A DNA stretch of 64,000 nucleotides. It comes from Pseudomonas campi (GTDB taxonomy: Bacteria; Pseudomonadota; Gammaproteobacteria; Pseudomonadales; Pseudomonadaceae). This document shows, piece after piece, positions 18,382-30,735 of the stretch (within the stretch, counting starts at the first letter, position 1; each line of letters opens with the position of its first letter). Below the pieces are notes generated by a model, which saw only the letters and a list, made by a program, of their open reading frames with translations, did no database searches and was not told the origin of the DNA. Made by a program: the position numbers and the translations under genes. The DNA lies in contig NZ_CP053697.2 of the NCBI RefSeq assembly GCF_013200955.2, positions 2,852,001-2,916,000 on the forward strand, in the 5' to 3' direction.

Positions 18382-19463
18382 CAGGCGTGCTCCTTCTCGA
18401 ACTCCGCCATGTAGGCCACCAGGGCCTCGACGGCGTCCAGGCCGGTAGCGTTATAGATGGAGGCACGCATGCCGCCCACCGAACGGTGACCTTTCAGGTT
18501 GAGCAGACCACGGGCGTCAGCGCCGACCAGGAAGGCCTTGTCCAGTTTCTCGTCGGCCAGGCGGAACGGCACGTTCATCCAGGAACGGGCATTCTTGGCG
18601 ATCGGGTTGCTGTAGAAGTCGCTGGCGTCGATGGCCTTGTACAGCAGGTCCTTCTTGGCCTTGTTGCGCTGCTCCATCGCCGCCACGCCGCCCTGCTCCT
18701 TGAGCCACTCGAAGACCAAGCCCGAGAGGTACCAGGAATAGGTGGCCGGGGTGTTGTACATGGAGCCGTTATCGGCGGCGACCTTGTAGTTGAGCATGGT
18801 CGGGCAGACGCTGCGGGCACGGCCGAGCAGGTCTTCGCGGACGATGGTCACCACCAGGCCGGACGGGCCGATGTTCTTCTGCGCGCCAGCGTAGATCAGG
18901 CCGAACTTGGACACGTCGATCTCGCGGGAGAGGATGTCCGAAGACATATCCACCACCAGGGGGGTATCGCCCACTTCCGGCACCCAGTCGAACTGCAGAC
19001 CACCGATGGTCTCGTTGCTGGCGTAGTGCAGGTAGGCGGCGTCTTTCGACAGTTGCCACTCGTTCTGCCCGGGAATGGCGAAGTAGTCGTAGGCCTTGGC
19101 GCTGGCGGCGACATTGACGTTACCGTAGCGACTGGCCTCCTCGATGCTCTTCTTCGACCAGATACCGGTGTCGATGTAGTCGGCGACGCCATCTTCCGGC
19201 AGCAGGTTGAGGGCGATCTCGGCGAACTGCTGGCTGGCACCCCCCTGGAGGAACAGCACCTTGTAGTCCGACGGAATGGCCAGCAGGTCACGCAGGTCCT
19301 GCTCGGCCTTCTCGGCAATGGCCACATACTCGTCGCTGCGATGGCTCATCTCCATCACGGAGACGCCCAGACCGTTCCAGTCGAGCATCTCGGCCTGGGC
19401 ACGTTGCAATACAGCGGTTGGCAGCGCGGCCGGGCCGGCGCAGAAGTTATGGGCTCGCTTGCT
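18381..19463 (-). CDS. serC: Phosphoserine aminotransferase
   Basis: A 360-residue PLP enzyme converting 3-phosphohydroxypyruvate to phosphoserine (also acting in pyridoxine synthesis). The protein should begin at the GTG giving MSKRAHNFCAGPAALPTAVL, which matches the usual family start and leaves 10 bases to the gyrA stop. An ATG 11 codons upstream would overlap gyrA. LYAGAQKNIGPSGLVVTIVR contains the PLP lysine, and SMYNTPATYSWYLSGLVFEW and GGMRASIYNATGLDAVEALV are family motifs. It starts the serC-pheA-hisC-tyrA/aroA-cmk run. Confidence 0.96.
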   Translation of the reverse strand, partial: SKRAHNFCAGPAALPTAVLQRAQAEMLDWNGLGVSVMEMSHRSDEYVAIAEKAEQDLRDLLAIPSDYKVLFLQGGASQQFAEIALNLLPEDGVADYIDTGIWSKKSIEEASRYGNVNVAASAKAYDYFAIPGQNEWQLSKDAAYLHYASNETIGGLQFDWVPEVGDTPLVVDMSSDILSREIDVSKFGLIYAGAQKNIGPSGLVVTIVREDLLGRARSVCPTMLNYKVAADNGSMYNTPATYSWYLSGLVFEWLKEQGGVAAMEQRNKAKKDLLYKAIDASDFYSNPIAKNARSWMNVPFRLADEKLDKAFLVGADARGLLNLKGHRSVGGMRASIYNATGLDAVEALVAYMAEFEKEHA

Positions 19464-19473
19464 CACGTCACTC

Positions 19474-22266
<2,793 letters not shown>

Positions 22267-22502
22267 GAGAAGCCTGGTTCCTTTTTCTGGTGAAACCCCG
22301 TCACACCCATCCTGGGCGGGACCGGAGTCCGCCGTTGTCACTCTTGTTCAGCAGCGACTCACGGCAAATCAACGAGTTAAGCTAACAATTCGCGCGAATG
22401 AACGGCCGTCTACAGGCCGTCCGGAAAACTGCCGGAGGTTACCACAATAGCCGCCGCAGACCTACCCCAGCGGGCAGGCCTGACAATGCTGCGGACGAGC
22501 CG
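22267..22502. other. gyrA upstream region
   Basis: 236 bases between gyrA and mtnA, both leftward. It should contain the gyrA promoter. I see no clear -10/-35 pair, no repeat of the families listed here, and no small ORF I would defend. Confidence 0.5.
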
Positions 22503-23582
22503 TCAGTGCAGGCGCTTGCGGCACATCAGTTGCGCCATTTTCGCCGCATCCGGCCGCTCGACTATGCCCTTTTCGGTGACGATGGCGTCGATCAGGTCGG
22601 CCGGCGTGACATCGAACACCGGGTTGTAGGCATCGACATTGGCAGCAATGCGCTGGCCGCCGACATCCAGCAACTCGCGCCCATCGCGCTCCTCGATGGG
22701 AATGTCCTCGCCATCTTCCAAGCCCATGTCGATGGTCGAACTGGGCGCCACCACCATGAAGCGCACGCCGTGGTGCATGGCGCAGACGGCCAGCTGGTAG
22801 GTGCCGATCTTGTTGGCCACATCACCGTTGGCGGTGATGCGGTCGGCGCCGACTATGACCCAGGTAATGCCACGGGTCTTCATCAAGTGCGCCGCGGCCG
22901 AATCCGCATTCAGGGTGACCGGCACGCCCTCGCCTTCCAGCTCCCAGGCGGTCAGGCGCGAGCCCTGCAGCCAGGGCCGGGTTTCGTCGGCATACACGCG
23001 CTCGACCAGACCATCCAGGTACGCGGCGCGAATCACCCCCAGCGCGGTACCGAAGCCACCAGTGGCCAGGGCGCCGGTATTGCAGTGGGTGAGGATGTTC
23101 TGCGGACTGCCCTGATGCTTGCGGATCAACTCCATGCCGAGCTGGGCCATGGTCAGATTGGCTTCGCGGTCGCTTTCCAGGATGCCGAGGGCTTCCGCCT
23201 CCAGCGCCAGCAGCGGATTTTCCCCAACCTTCAGGCGCTGCAGGCGCTCACGCATGCGCTCCAGAGCCCAGAACAGGTTGACCGCCGTCGGCCGCGAGTC
23301 GGCCAGCACGGTGAAATCCCCTTCCAGCTCCACCTGCCAGTCGGCATCGCCCTCGGCCAGGCGCGCCCGCGCACCCAGCACCAGGCCGAACGCCGCGGCT
23401 ATACCAATGGCTGGCGCCCCACGCACCACCATCTGGCGAATGGCCTCGGCCACCCCGGCCGCGGAGTCATACGCCAGCCAGGTTTCCTCACGCGGCAGCA
23501 GACGCTGATCGAGCAAGTGCAGCTTGCCATCTCGCCACTCAATGGCTTTTACCTTCTCAGCCGCCAGCAATTGCTCGCGCAT
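22503..23582 (-). CDS. mtnA: S-methyl-5-thioribose-1-phosphate isomerase
   Basis: A 359-residue member of the eIF2B-alpha/MtnA family that isomerises methylthioribose-1-phosphate to methylthioribulose-1-phosphate in methionine salvage. Motifs: [40 protein letters not shown] (catalytic Cys), [16 protein letters not shown] and [19 protein letters not shown] (catalytic Asp). Start [16 protein letters not shown]; an upstream in-frame start is rejected on length. It is divergent from mtaD, which feeds the same pathway through methylthioinosine. Confidence 0.96.
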   Translation of the reverse strand: MREQLLAAEKVKAIEWRDGKLHLLDQRLLPREETWLAYDSAAGVAEAIRQMVVRGAPAIGIAAAFGLVLGARARLAEGDADWQVELEGDFTVLADSRPTAVNLFWALERMRERLQRLKVGENPLLALEAEALGILESDREANLTMAQLGMELIRKHQGSPQNILTHCNTGALATGGFGTALGVIRAAYLDGLVERVYADETRPWLQGSRLTAWELEGEGVPVTLNADSAAAHLMKTRGITWVIVGADRITANGDVANKIGTYQLAVCAMHHGVRFMVVAPSSTIDMGLEDGEDIPIEERDGRELLDVGGQRIAANVDAYNPVFDVTPADLIDAIVTEKGIVERPDAAKMAQLMCRKRLH

Positions 23583-23645
23583 GGCACACCCCACCTGCAG
23601 AAACGAAAAGCCGCGGATTATAGCGAGCGGCCGCCGCTATGGCGT

Positions 23646-23721
23646 AGAACCTTATCTGCGAACTTGCGGGCTAGAGCCAGACGACACAAGGCCGACGCGC
23701 AGCAGATCGCAGATAGGTTCT
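23646..23721 (-). repeat. Nested-hairpin repeat, internally deleted inverted copy D
   Basis: AGAACCTTATCTGCGA pairs with TCGCAGATAGGTTCT at the ends. The interior AGAGCCAGAC...AAGGC and GGCCGACGCGCAGCAG are reverse complements of parts of the full copies, but the central hairpins are missing. It lies 43 bases before the mtaD start, where promoter elements are expected. Confidence 0.75.
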
Positions 23722-23764
23722 CAGTTATACTGCCGCCACCTTTTTATTACCCGGATATCTCGCC

Positions 23765-25099
23765 ATGCCCGACCAGCGCGCGCCGCTCGATCTGCTGCTC
23801 CTGCCAACCTGGCTGGTGCCGGTCGAGCCTGCCGGGGTGGTGTTGCGCGAGCACGGGCTGGGCATCCGCGATGGCCGCATCGCCCTGATCGCGCCACGCG
23901 CCGAAGCGCTCAAGCATCCGGCCAAGGAAGTGCGCGAGCTGCCGGGCCACCTGCTCACTCCCGGCCTGATCAACGCCCACGGCCATGCGGCCATGACCCT
24001 GTTCCGCGGCCTGGCCGATGACCTGCCGCTGATGAGCTGGCTGCAGGACCATATCTGGCCAGCCGAAGCCAAGTGGGTCGACGAGGATTTCGTGCGCGAC
24101 GGCACCGAGCTGGCCATCGCCGAACAACTCAAGGGCGGCATCACCTGCTTCTCCGACATGTACTTCTTTCCGGAAGTGGCCAGCGAGCTGGTGCACAAGA
24201 GCGGCATCCGCGCGCAGATGACCATTCCCGTGCTGGACTTCCCTACCCCCGGCGCCCGCGACGCCGACGAGGCGCTACGCAAGGGGCTCAAGCTGTTCGA
24301 CGAGCTCAAGCTGCACCCACGAATCAAGATCGCCTTCGGCCCGCACGCGCCCTACTCGGTCAGCGACGACAAGCTGGAGAACGTGCGCATGCTGGCCGAG
24401 GAGCTGGATGCCGGCATTCATATGCACGTGCACGAGACCGCCTTCGAGGTGCAACAGAGCCTGGAGCTGCACGGTGTGCGCCCGCTGCAGCGGCTGGCCA
24501 ACCTTGGCCTGCTCGGCCCGCGCTTCCAGGCCGTGCACATGACCCAGATCAGCGACGAAGACATCGCCCTGCTGGTAGAAAGCAACAGCAGCGTGATCCA
24601 TTGCCCGGAGTCCAACCTCAAGCTGGCCAGCGGTTTCTGCCCGGTGGAAAAGCTCTGGCAGGCCGGCGTCAATGTCGCCATTGGCACCGACGGTGCGGCC
24701 AGCAACAACAATCTCGACCTGCTCGGCGAAACCCGTACCGCCGCCCTGCTGGCCAAAGCGGTAGCCGGCAGCGCCACTGCCCTGGATGCCCACAGCGCCC
24801 TGCGCATGGCCACGCTAAACGGCGCGCGCGCCTTGGGCCTGGATGAGGAAACCGGCTCACTGGAGCTGGGCAAGCTGGCCGACCTGGTCGCCTTCGACCT
24901 CTCCGGCCTGGCCCAGCAACCGGTCTATGACCCGGTGTCGCAACTGATCTACGCCGGCAGCCGCAGCTGTGTGCAGCACCTCTGGGTTGGCGGCAAGCAA
25001 CTGCTCGACCAGGGCCGCCTGAGCCGCCTGGACGAAGACCGCATCATCGCCAATGCCCGCGCCTGGGGCGCGCGCATTGCTGACACGCATTCGATTTAA
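23765..25099 (+). CDS. mtaD: Methylthioadenosine/adenosylhomocysteine deaminase (TRZ/ATZ amidohydrolase)
   Basis: A 444-residue metal-dependent hydrolase. [20 protein letters not shown] has the first His pair; [15 protein letters not shown] and [14 protein letters not shown] supply further metal ligands; [20 protein letters not shown] carries the Asp ligand. The P. aeruginosa homologue (PA3170) is reported to deaminate 5'-methylthioadenosine to methylthioinosine, an alternative entry to methionine salvage. Divergent mtnA in the same pathway supports this. RBS region is AT-rich without an obvious strong Shine-Dalgarno. Followed by ubiG after 18 bases. Confidence 0.92.
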   Translation: MPDQRAPLDLLLLPTWLVPVEPAGVVLREHGLGIRDGRIALIAPRAEALKHPAKEVRELPGHLLTPGLINAHGHAAMTLFRGLADDLPLMSWLQDHIWPAEAKWVDEDFVRDGTELAIAEQLKGGITCFSDMYFFPEVASELVHKSGIRAQMTIPVLDFPTPGARDADEALRKGLKLFDELKLHPRIKIAFGPHAPYSVSDDKLENVRMLAEELDAGIHMHVHETAFEVQQSLELHGVRPLQRLANLGLLGPRFQAVHMTQISDEDIALLVESNSSVIHCPESNLKLASGFCPVEKLWQAGVNVAIGTDGAASNNNLDLLGETRTAALLAKAVAGSATALDAHSALRMATLNGARALGLDEETGSLELGKLADLVAFDLSGLAQQPVYDPVSQLIYAGSRSCVQHLWVGGKQLLDQGRLSRLDEDRIIANARAWGARIADTHSI

Positions 25100-25117
25100 G
25101 GTTTTTAAGGACATCCC

Positions 25118-25816
25118 ATGAGCAACGTCGACCACGCCGAAATCGCCAAATTCGAAGCCCTCGCCCACCGCTGGTGGGACCGCGAGAGCGAGTTCAAGCC
25201 GCTGCATGACATCAACCCGCTACGGGTCAACTGGATCGACGAACGCGTCGGCCTGGCCGGCAAGAAGGTGCTCGACGTCGGCTGCGGCGGCGGCATCCTC
25301 AGCGAATCCATGGCCCAGCGGGGAGCAACGGTCATGGGCATCGATATGGGCGAAGCGCCGCTGGCCGTGGCCCAGCTGCACCAGCTGGAGTCCGGGGTCA
25401 GCGTCGAATACCGGCAGATCACCGCCGAAGCCCTGGCCGAAGAAATGCCCGGCCAGTTCGACGTGATCACCTGCCTGGAAATGCTCGAGCACGTGCCGGA
25501 TCCGTCCTCGGTGATCCGCGCCTGCTACCGCATGGTCAAGCCCGGCGGCCAGGTGTTCTTCTCCACCATCAACCGCAACCCCAAGGCCTACCTGTTCGCC
25601 GTGGTCGGCGCCGAATACCTCCTGCGCCTGTTGCCTCGCGGCACCCATGACTTCAAGAAATTCATCCGCCCCTCCGAACTGGGGGCCTGGAGCCGCGCCG
25701 CCGGCCTGACCGTCAAGGACATCATTGGCCTGACCTACAACCCGCTGACCAAGCACTACAAGCTGGCCGCCGACGTGGACGTCAACTACATGATCCAGAC
25801 CCTGCGCGAGGAGTAA
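25118..25816 (+). CDS. ubiG: Ubiquinone biosynthesis O-methyltransferase
   Basis: A 232-residue SAM methyltransferase doing both O-methylations in ubiquinone synthesis. Starts [20 protein letters not shown]; motif I is [35 protein letters not shown] is post-[22 protein letters not shown] and [17 protein letters not shown] are UbiG-specific membrane-binding and substrate regions. Spaced 5 bases from mupP and 18 from mtaD, so probably in one transcript. Confidence 0.97.
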   Translation: MSNVDHAEIAKFEALAHRWWDRESEFKPLHDINPLRVNWIDERVGLAGKKVLDVGCGGGILSESMAQRGATVMGIDMGEAPLAVAQLHQLESGVSVEYRQITAEALAEEMPGQFDVITCLEMLEHVPDPSSVIRACYRMVKPGGQVFFSTINRNPKAYLFAVVGAEYLLRLLPRGTHDFKKFIRPSELGAWSRAAGLTVKDIIGLTYNPLTKHYKLAADVDVNYMIQTLREE

Positions 25817-25821
25817 GGCGC

Positions 25822-26493
25822 ATGCGCTTGCGAGCCGTACTCTTCGACATGGACGGAACCCTGCTGGACACCGCCCCTGACTTCATCGCCGTGTGCCAGG
25901 CCATGCTCAAGGCGCGCGACCTGCCGGCCGTGGACGACCAACTGATCCGCGACCAAATTTCCGGCGGCGCCCGCGCCATGGTGGCCGCCACCTTCGCCAT
26001 GGACATCCAGGCCGAGGGCTTCGAGGCCCTGCGCCTGGAGTTTCTCGAGCGCTACCAGCAGCACTGCGCCGTGCTCAGCCGGCCGTTCGACGGCATGCCC
26101 GAGCTGCTCGCCGATATCGAGCAGGCCAAGCTGATCTGGGGCGTGGCCACCAACAAGCCCGTGTGTTTCGCCGGACCGATCATGCAGCAGCTGGGTCTGG
26201 CCGAACGCTCGGCGGTACTGGTCTGCCCGGACCACGTCAGCCGCAGCAAGCCGGACCCGGAAATGCTCCTGCTGGCCTGCCAGAAGATCGGCGTACAACC
26301 CGGTGAAGTGCTGTTCGTCGGCGACGACGCGCGCGACATCGAAGCCGGCCGCGCCGCTGGCTGCAAGACCGCCGCGGTCACCTATGGCTACATCCACCCG
26401 AACGACAACCCCCGCCACTGGGGCGCCGACGTGGTAGTGGAGCATCCCCTGGAATTGCGCGGCGTACTCGACCGCGCCCTGTGCAGCTGCTGA
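25822..26493 (+). CDS. mupP: N-acetylmuramic acid 6-phosphate phosphatase (HAD family)
   Basis: A 223-residue haloacid dehalogenase-like phosphatase resembling Gph. [13 protein letters not shown] carries the nucleophile Asp, TNKPVCF motif II, KPDPEML motif III, and [16 protein letters not shown] motif IV. In Pseudomonas the gene in this position after ubiG has been described as MupP, which removes phosphate from MurNAc-6-phosphate in peptidoglycan recycling. By motif alone it could also be a phosphoglycolate phosphatase; the ubiG neighbourhood favours MupP. Confidence 0.85.
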   Translation: MRLRAVLFDMDGTLLDTAPDFIAVCQAMLKARDLPAVDDQLIRDQISGGARAMVAATFAMDIQAEGFEALRLEFLERYQQHCAVLSRPFDGMPELLADIEQAKLIWGVATNKPVCFAGPIMQQLGLAERSAVLVCPDHVSRSKPDPEMLLLACQKIGVQPGEVLFVGDDARDIEAGRAAGCKTAAVTYGYIHPNDNPRHWGADVVVEHPLELRGVLDRALCSC

Positions 26494-26539
26494 ACGCCCC
26501 ACACGGCCGTCAGCCACATCTATTTAGAGAGACTTCCGC

Positions 26540-27280
26540 ATGTTTGACTACCAAGCCCGCCCCGACCTGCTGCAAGGCCGGGTGATTCTGGTCACTGGCG
26601 CCGGTCGTGGGATCGGCGCCGCCGCTGCCAAGACCTTCGCCGCCCATGGCGCCACCGTATTGCTGCTGGGCAAGACCGAAGCCAACCTGACCGCGGTGTA
26701 CGACGAGATCGAAGCCGCCGGCCACCCGCAACCAGCGGTGATCCCGTTCAACCTAGAAACCGCCCTGCCGCACCAGTACGACGAACTGGCCGCGATGCTG
26801 GAAAGCGAGTTCGGCAAGATCGACGGCCTGCTGCACAACGCCGCCATCATCGGCCCACGTACGCCGCTGGAGCAGCTGTCCGGCGACAACTTCATGCGCG
26901 TCATGCAGGTCAACGTCAACGCCATGTTCATGCTCACCAGCACCCTGCTGCCGCTGCTCAAGCTGTCGGATGACGCCTCCGTGGTGTTCACCTCCAGCAG
27001 CGTCGGACGCAAGGGCCGCGCTTACTGGGGCGCCTATGCGGTCTCCAAGTTCGCCACCGAGGGCCTGATGCAGACCCTGGCCGACGAGATCGACGGCATC
27101 AGCAACGTGCGCGCCAACAGCATCAACCCCGGCGCCACCCGCACCAGCATGCGCGCCCAGGCCTACCCCGGGGAAAACCCGGCGAACAACCCCGAGCCGC
27201 AAGCGATCATGCCGGCCTATCTGTACCTGATGGGCCCGGACAGCAAGGGTGTCAACGGTCAGGCATTCGACGCGCAATAA
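26540..27280 (+). CDS. YciK-family short-chain dehydrogenase
   Basis: A 246-residue SDR. ILVTGAGRGIGAAAAKTFAA binds the dinucleotide; LLHNAAIIGPRTPLEQ is the NNAG-like motif; VVFTSSSVGRKGRAYWGAYA followed by VSKFATEG gives Ser, YxxxK. The YciK group is conserved in gammaproteobacteria but its substrate is unknown. It follows mupP by 46 bases and ends in a terminator. Confidence 0.9.
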   Translation: MFDYQARPDLLQGRVILVTGAGRGIGAAAAKTFAAHGATVLLLGKTEANLTAVYDEIEAAGHPQPAVIPFNLETALPHQYDELAAMLESEFGKIDGLLHNAAIIGPRTPLEQLSGDNFMRVMQVNVNAMFMLTSTLLPLLKLSDDASVVFTSSSVGRKGRAYWGAYAVSKFATEGLMQTLADEIDGISNVRANSINPGATRTSMRAQAYPGENPANNPEPQAIMPAYLYLMGPDSKGVNGQAFDAQ

Positions 27281-27292
27281 GCCTGCCCCACA

Positions 27293-27316
27293 GCCGCCGG
27301 TTTTCCGGCGGCCGCT
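27293..27316 (+). terminator. Terminator after the yciK-like gene
   Basis: Perfect 8-bp stem GCCGCCGG/CCGGCGGC with a TTTT loop, followed by CGCTTTCC. The T run is weak, so efficiency is uncertain. The rest of the 207-base gap to the GGDEF gene has an AT-rich stretch near 27405-27435, a plausible promoter. Confidence 0.6.
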
Positions 27317-27487
27317 TTCCGTGAGCGGCATCACATTGCCACCATCACCGCCAAACAACCGGCAATGCCTTGCCGCATGATTCCGAAAAATTCAGCTAAA
27401 CCAATGAAATAAAACAACTTTATTGAATTGGCATGGAATTCGCTCTACCTCAGTCATCACAGCGCCCAGCGCCAGAGGTTGAGTTCC

Positions 27488-28414
27488 ATGGCTCCGCACA
27501 ATCAGTCCAACACCATCGATTTCGACGCCGCCAAGCTGCAGCGCCTCGGCTATGCCCGTGCCGCACAGCAGGTGCTGAAGCCGGTCAGCCTGGGGCAACT
27601 GCGCCAGCAACTGGGCATGCAGCTGCAGACCTCGCTGGAAGTCGATCGCATCCTCGAACTGTTCTTCCGCGAAGTGCAGCGCCTGGTGCCACTGGGTGCA
27701 CTGAGCTACCAGCTGGCCTCCTGCGATCTGCGCCTGGACCTGGGCGAACGCGCCAACCACTCGGCTGGCTACCGTCTGAGCCACGAAGGTGAATACCTGG
27801 GTGAACTGGTGTTCCGCCGCAACCAGCGCTTCAGCGAAGACGAGCTGGGCCAGCTTGAGTCTCTGCTGGCCAGCCTGCTGTTCCCGCTGCGCAACGCCCT
27901 GCTCTACCGCGCCGCACTGCAGACCGCCTTGCGTGATCCGCTGACCGAAACCGGCAATCGCATCGCCATGAACCAGGCCCTGCAACGCGAGATCGACCTG
28001 GCACGGCGCAACCTGCAACCGCTATCGGTACTGATGCTGGATATCGACCACTTCAAGCGGATCAACGATACGCATGGCCACATCACCGGCGACGAAGTGC
28101 TCAAAGCCGTGGCTGGTGCCCTGAAGAACAGCCTGCGCAACATCGACATGGTGTTCCGCTACGGCGGCGAGGAATTCATGGTGCTGCTTTCCAACACCAA
28201 CCGCGAAGCCGCGGCCATGGTTGGCGAACGCCTGCGCATGGCCATCCTGGAGCTGCAATACCTGGTGGAAAACCGCGCCATCGACCTGACCATCAGCATC
28301 GGCTGCGCCACCCTGCTGCCAGGCGAGTCGGTCGACAGCCTGCAACGCCGCGCCGACAACGCGCTGTATGTATCCAAGCGCGAGGGGCGCAATCGCCTGT
28401 CCATGGCAGGGTAA
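27488..28414 (+). CDS. Diguanylate cyclase (GGDEF) with N-terminal GAF-like region
   Basis: A 308-residue protein. The first 140 residues look GAF-like (LEVDRILELFFREVQRLVPL, LSHEGEYLGELVFRRNQRF) with no transmembrane segment. The GGDEF domain covers about 150-305, with DPLTETGNRIAMNQAL and active site RYGGEEF. An RNID inhibitory I-site precedes GGEEF by five residues, so feedback by c-di-GMP is expected. The start is set by AGAGG upstream of ATG at 27488. Active-site identity suggests real c-di-GMP synthesis. Relevant to the LapA-type adhesin in the same window, whose release is c-di-GMP controlled in other pseudomonads. Confidence 0.92.
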   Translation: MAPHNQSNTIDFDAAKLQRLGYARAAQQVLKPVSLGQLRQQLGMQLQTSLEVDRILELFFREVQRLVPLGALSYQLASCDLRLDLGERANHSAGYRLSHEGEYLGELVFRRNQRFSEDELGQLESLLASLLFPLRNALLYRAALQTALRDPLTETGNRIAMNQALQREIDLARRNLQPLSVLMLDIDHFKRINDTHGHITGDEVLKAVAGALKNSLRNIDMVFRYGGEEFMVLLSNTNREAAAMVGERLRMAILELQYLVENRAIDLTISIGCATLLPGESVDSLQRRADNALYVSKREGRNRLSMAG

Positions 28415-28536
28415 TGCCTACTGCGCTTGCTCATGCTGCGTTGATAACAGGCTCGAGCTGCTCATTTACAGCACGTAAACTCCGCGCCCTCGCCTGTTCT
28501 CGCCTTGCCTGAGCTGCGCTCGCTACGGCCTTTCGA
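28415..28536 (+). repeat. Degenerate nested-hairpin repeat, copy E
   Basis: Starts right after a TAA stop. It keeps the middle stem AACAGGC/GCCTGTT and the innermost TTTACAGCACGTAAA plus the shared CTGCGTT and CGCCTTGCCTG segments, but the terminal AGAACC repeats are gone. Confidence 0.65.
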
Positions 28537-28544
28537 CATCGCAT

Positions 28545-28577
28545 AAAAAAGGGACTCCGTGGAGTCCCTTTTTTTTA
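28545..28577. terminator. Bidirectional terminator between the GGDEF gene and rluB
   Basis: Perfect 8-bp stem GGGACTCC/GGAGTCCC with a GT loop, A6 before and T8 after. It serves the rightward GGDEF gene and the leftward rluB gene. Confidence 0.93.
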
Positions 28578-28588
28578 TATGCCTGGAT

Positions 28589-29785
28589 TCAGCGCTTGCG
28601 GCCGAAACCCGGACGCTGCCCGTCGCCACTTGGGCGCGGCTTGCGCGCCGGACGCTCGCTCGACTCGTTGGCCGGGCGCGGCGTGCGCTTCTTGTTCACG
28701 TCAGCCGGACGCTCGGCCACCGCCGAACCACGCCCACCTTCACGCCGCTCGCCGGAGTCCTTGCGTGGCGCACGTGGCGCGCGCGACTGCTCGCCACCTT
28801 CTTTACGCGGGCCGCGAGGAGCACGCTCAGCACTTTCGCTACGCGGTGCGCGGGCCGGACGGGGTGCATCGGCGCCGGCACTGAGATCCAGCGACGGACG
28901 CAGCACGCGCTTGGGCCGCTCGCCCTTGCCCAGCGGACGTGCCGACTTGCGCTGCAGGCGGTCGAGCTTGTCGCGCATCTTCTCTTTCATGACGGGCAGC
29001 GCCACCGATTGCAGGCCGACTTCCTCGCTGAGGATGTCGATCTCGCGCTGGGTGAGTTCGCGCCAGCGGCCCATGGGCAGGTCGGAGGTCATGAACACCG
29101 GGCCGAAACGCACGCGTTTCAGGCGGCTGACCACCAGGCCCTGGGACTCCCACAGGCGGCGCACTTCGCGGTTACGGCCTTCCATCACCACGCAGTGGTA
29201 CCAGTGGTTGAAACCGTCGCCGCGCGGCGCTTCCTTGATGTCGGTGAACTTGGCCGGGCCGTCTTCCAGCATCACGCCGGCCTTGAGCTGCTCAATCATC
29301 TCGTCGGTGACTTCGCCACGCACACGCACCGCATATTCGCGGTCCATCTCGTAGGACGGGTGCATCAGGCGGTTGGCCAGCTCACCGTCGGTGGTGAACA
29401 TCAGCAGGCCGGTGGTATTGATGTCGAGACGACCGATATTGATCCAGCGCCCTTCTTTCGGCCGCGGCAGGCGATCGAATACGGTGGGGCGGCCTTCCGG
29501 GTCGTCACGGGTGCAGATCTCGCCTTCCGGCTTGTTGTAGATCAGCACGCGGCGCACGCTTTCCGCCATTTCTTCGCGCTTCAGCAGATGGCCGTCGACG
29601 CTGATGGCGTCGTGCATATCGACCCGCGCACCGAGGGTGGCAATCACGCCATTGACCTTGACCCGGCCCTGGCTGATCCATTGCTCGATATCGCGACGGG
29701 AACCTTGACCCATGCGGGCCAGGACTTTCTGCAGCTTCTCGCCGCTGGGGCGGACTTGTTCGCTGTCGACTTCGTGTTCACTCAT
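28589..29785 (-). CDS. rluB: 23S rRNA pseudouridine-2605 synthase with a long basic tail
   Basis: About 398 residues. Residues about 15-75 are an S4 RNA-binding domain (LQKVLARMGQGSRRDIEQWI); the RsuA/RluB catalytic domain follows with GRLDINTTGLLMFTTDGELA (catalytic Asp) and LMHPSYEMDREYAV. The last ~120 residues are low complexity, rich in Arg, Pro, Ser, Gly and Glu (repeated RAPR, PRKEGG and RPAR-like units). Start M4 follows GGGAGG at 8 bases; a GTG three codons upstream lies inside that RBS. A tail of this type is common in pseudomonad RluB and probably binds rRNA. Confidence 0.95.
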   Translation of the reverse strand: MSEHEVDSEQVRPSGEKLQKVLARMGQGSRRDIEQWISQGRVKVNGVIATLGARVDMHDAISVDGHLLKREEMAESVRRVLIYNKPEGEICTRDDPEGRPTVFDRLPRPKEGRWINIGRLDINTTGLLMFTTDGELANRLMHPSYEMDREYAVRVRGEVTDEMIEQLKAGVMLEDGPAKFTDIKEAPRGDGFNHWYHCVVMEGRNREVRRLWESQGLVVSRLKRVRFGPVFMTSDLPMGRWRELTQREIDILSEEVGLQSVALPVMKEKMRDKLDRLQRKSARPLGKGERPKRVLRPSLDLSAGADAPRPARAPRSESAERAPRGPRKEGGEQSRAPRAPRKDSGERREGGRGSAVAERPADVNKKRTPRPANESSERPARKPRPSGDGQRPGFGRKR

Positions 29786-29919
29786 GCTCGGCACCTCCCG
29801 GTGTATTCGGTGATGAGGACGACGCCCGCTCGAATCGAGCCAGCGCCAAAAGGGTCGCGCATCATACGCGGATAGTTACCCGGACGCACGGGCAGACTAT
29901 AGACCGCCTAGCGGGATTG

Positions 29920-30735
29920 TCAGTGCAAGGAATCCTTGGCATCCACATCGACCAGCGAATCGCCGGCAGACTCGGTCTCGGTCTCGGTCTCGGACTCCGG
30001 CTCAACCTCATCGTCCAGGGCCAAGTCATCGAAGTCGGTCTTCAAACCTTGCTCCATGGAGTCCAGCTCGGCCAGCAGGCTACGGAAGCTGGTTTCATCG
30101 CGCGGCTCGGCCGCTTCTTCTTCGCCGGCGGCATCGGCGCGCGCCTGCAGACCAGCCGGTACCGGCAAGTCGTCCTCCAGCGCCAGCATCGGCTCGGGCT
30201 CCAGCTCGCGCAGCTCGGCCAGGGTTGGTAGCTCGTCGAGGTTCTTCAGGTTGAAGTGGTCGAGGAACTGCCGGGTAGTGGCCAGCATCGCCGGCTTGCC
30301 GGGTACGTCGCGGTGGCCGACCACGCGGATCCACTCACGCTCCAGCAGGGTCTTGACGATCTGGCTGTTGACCGCCACGCCGCGGATATCCTCGATCTCG
30401 CCACGGGTAATGGGCTGGCGGTAGGCAATCAGCGCCAGGGTTTCGAGCATGGCCCGCGAATAGCGCTGCGGCCGTTCTTCCCACAGGCGACCGACCCAGG
30501 GCGCGAACTTCTCGCGCACCTGCAGGCGATAGCCGGAAGCGACTTCCTTCAACTCGAAGGCCCGCCCCTGACAGGAGGCGGCGAGAATGCTCAGGGCATC
30601 GCGGATGGTCGCCAGCTCCGGGCGCTCTGCTTCGTCGAACAGCTCGCAGATGCGTTCCAGCGATTGCGGTTTGCCGGAGGCCAGGAGAAATGCTTCCAGC
30701 AGGCTGGCCAGCTCTTTGGGGTCGCTCAGGTTCAT
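29920..30735 (-). CDS. scpB: Segregation and condensation protein B
   Basis: A 271-residue ScpB, the winged-helix partner that with ScpA and SMC/MksB-like proteins condenses chromosomes. The N-terminal two thirds have LASLLEAFLLASGKPQSLER, QRYSRAMLETLALIAYRQPI and IVKTLLEREWIRVVGHRDVPG. The last ~85 residues are acidic and low complexity (EPESETETETESAGD). The start directly abuts the scpA stop codon. Confidence 0.95.
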   Translation of the reverse strand: MNLSDPKELASLLEAFLLASGKPQSLERICELFDEAERPELATIRDALSILAASCQGRAFELKEVASGYRLQVREKFAPWVGRLWEERPQRYSRAMLETLALIAYRQPITRGEIEDIRGVAVNSQIVKTLLEREWIRVVGHRDVPGKPAMLATTRQFLDHFNLKNLDELPTLAELRELEPEPMLALEDDLPVPAGLQARADAAGEEEAAEPRDETSFRSLLAELDSMEQGLKTDFDDLALDDEVEPESETETETESAGDSLVDVDAKDSLH

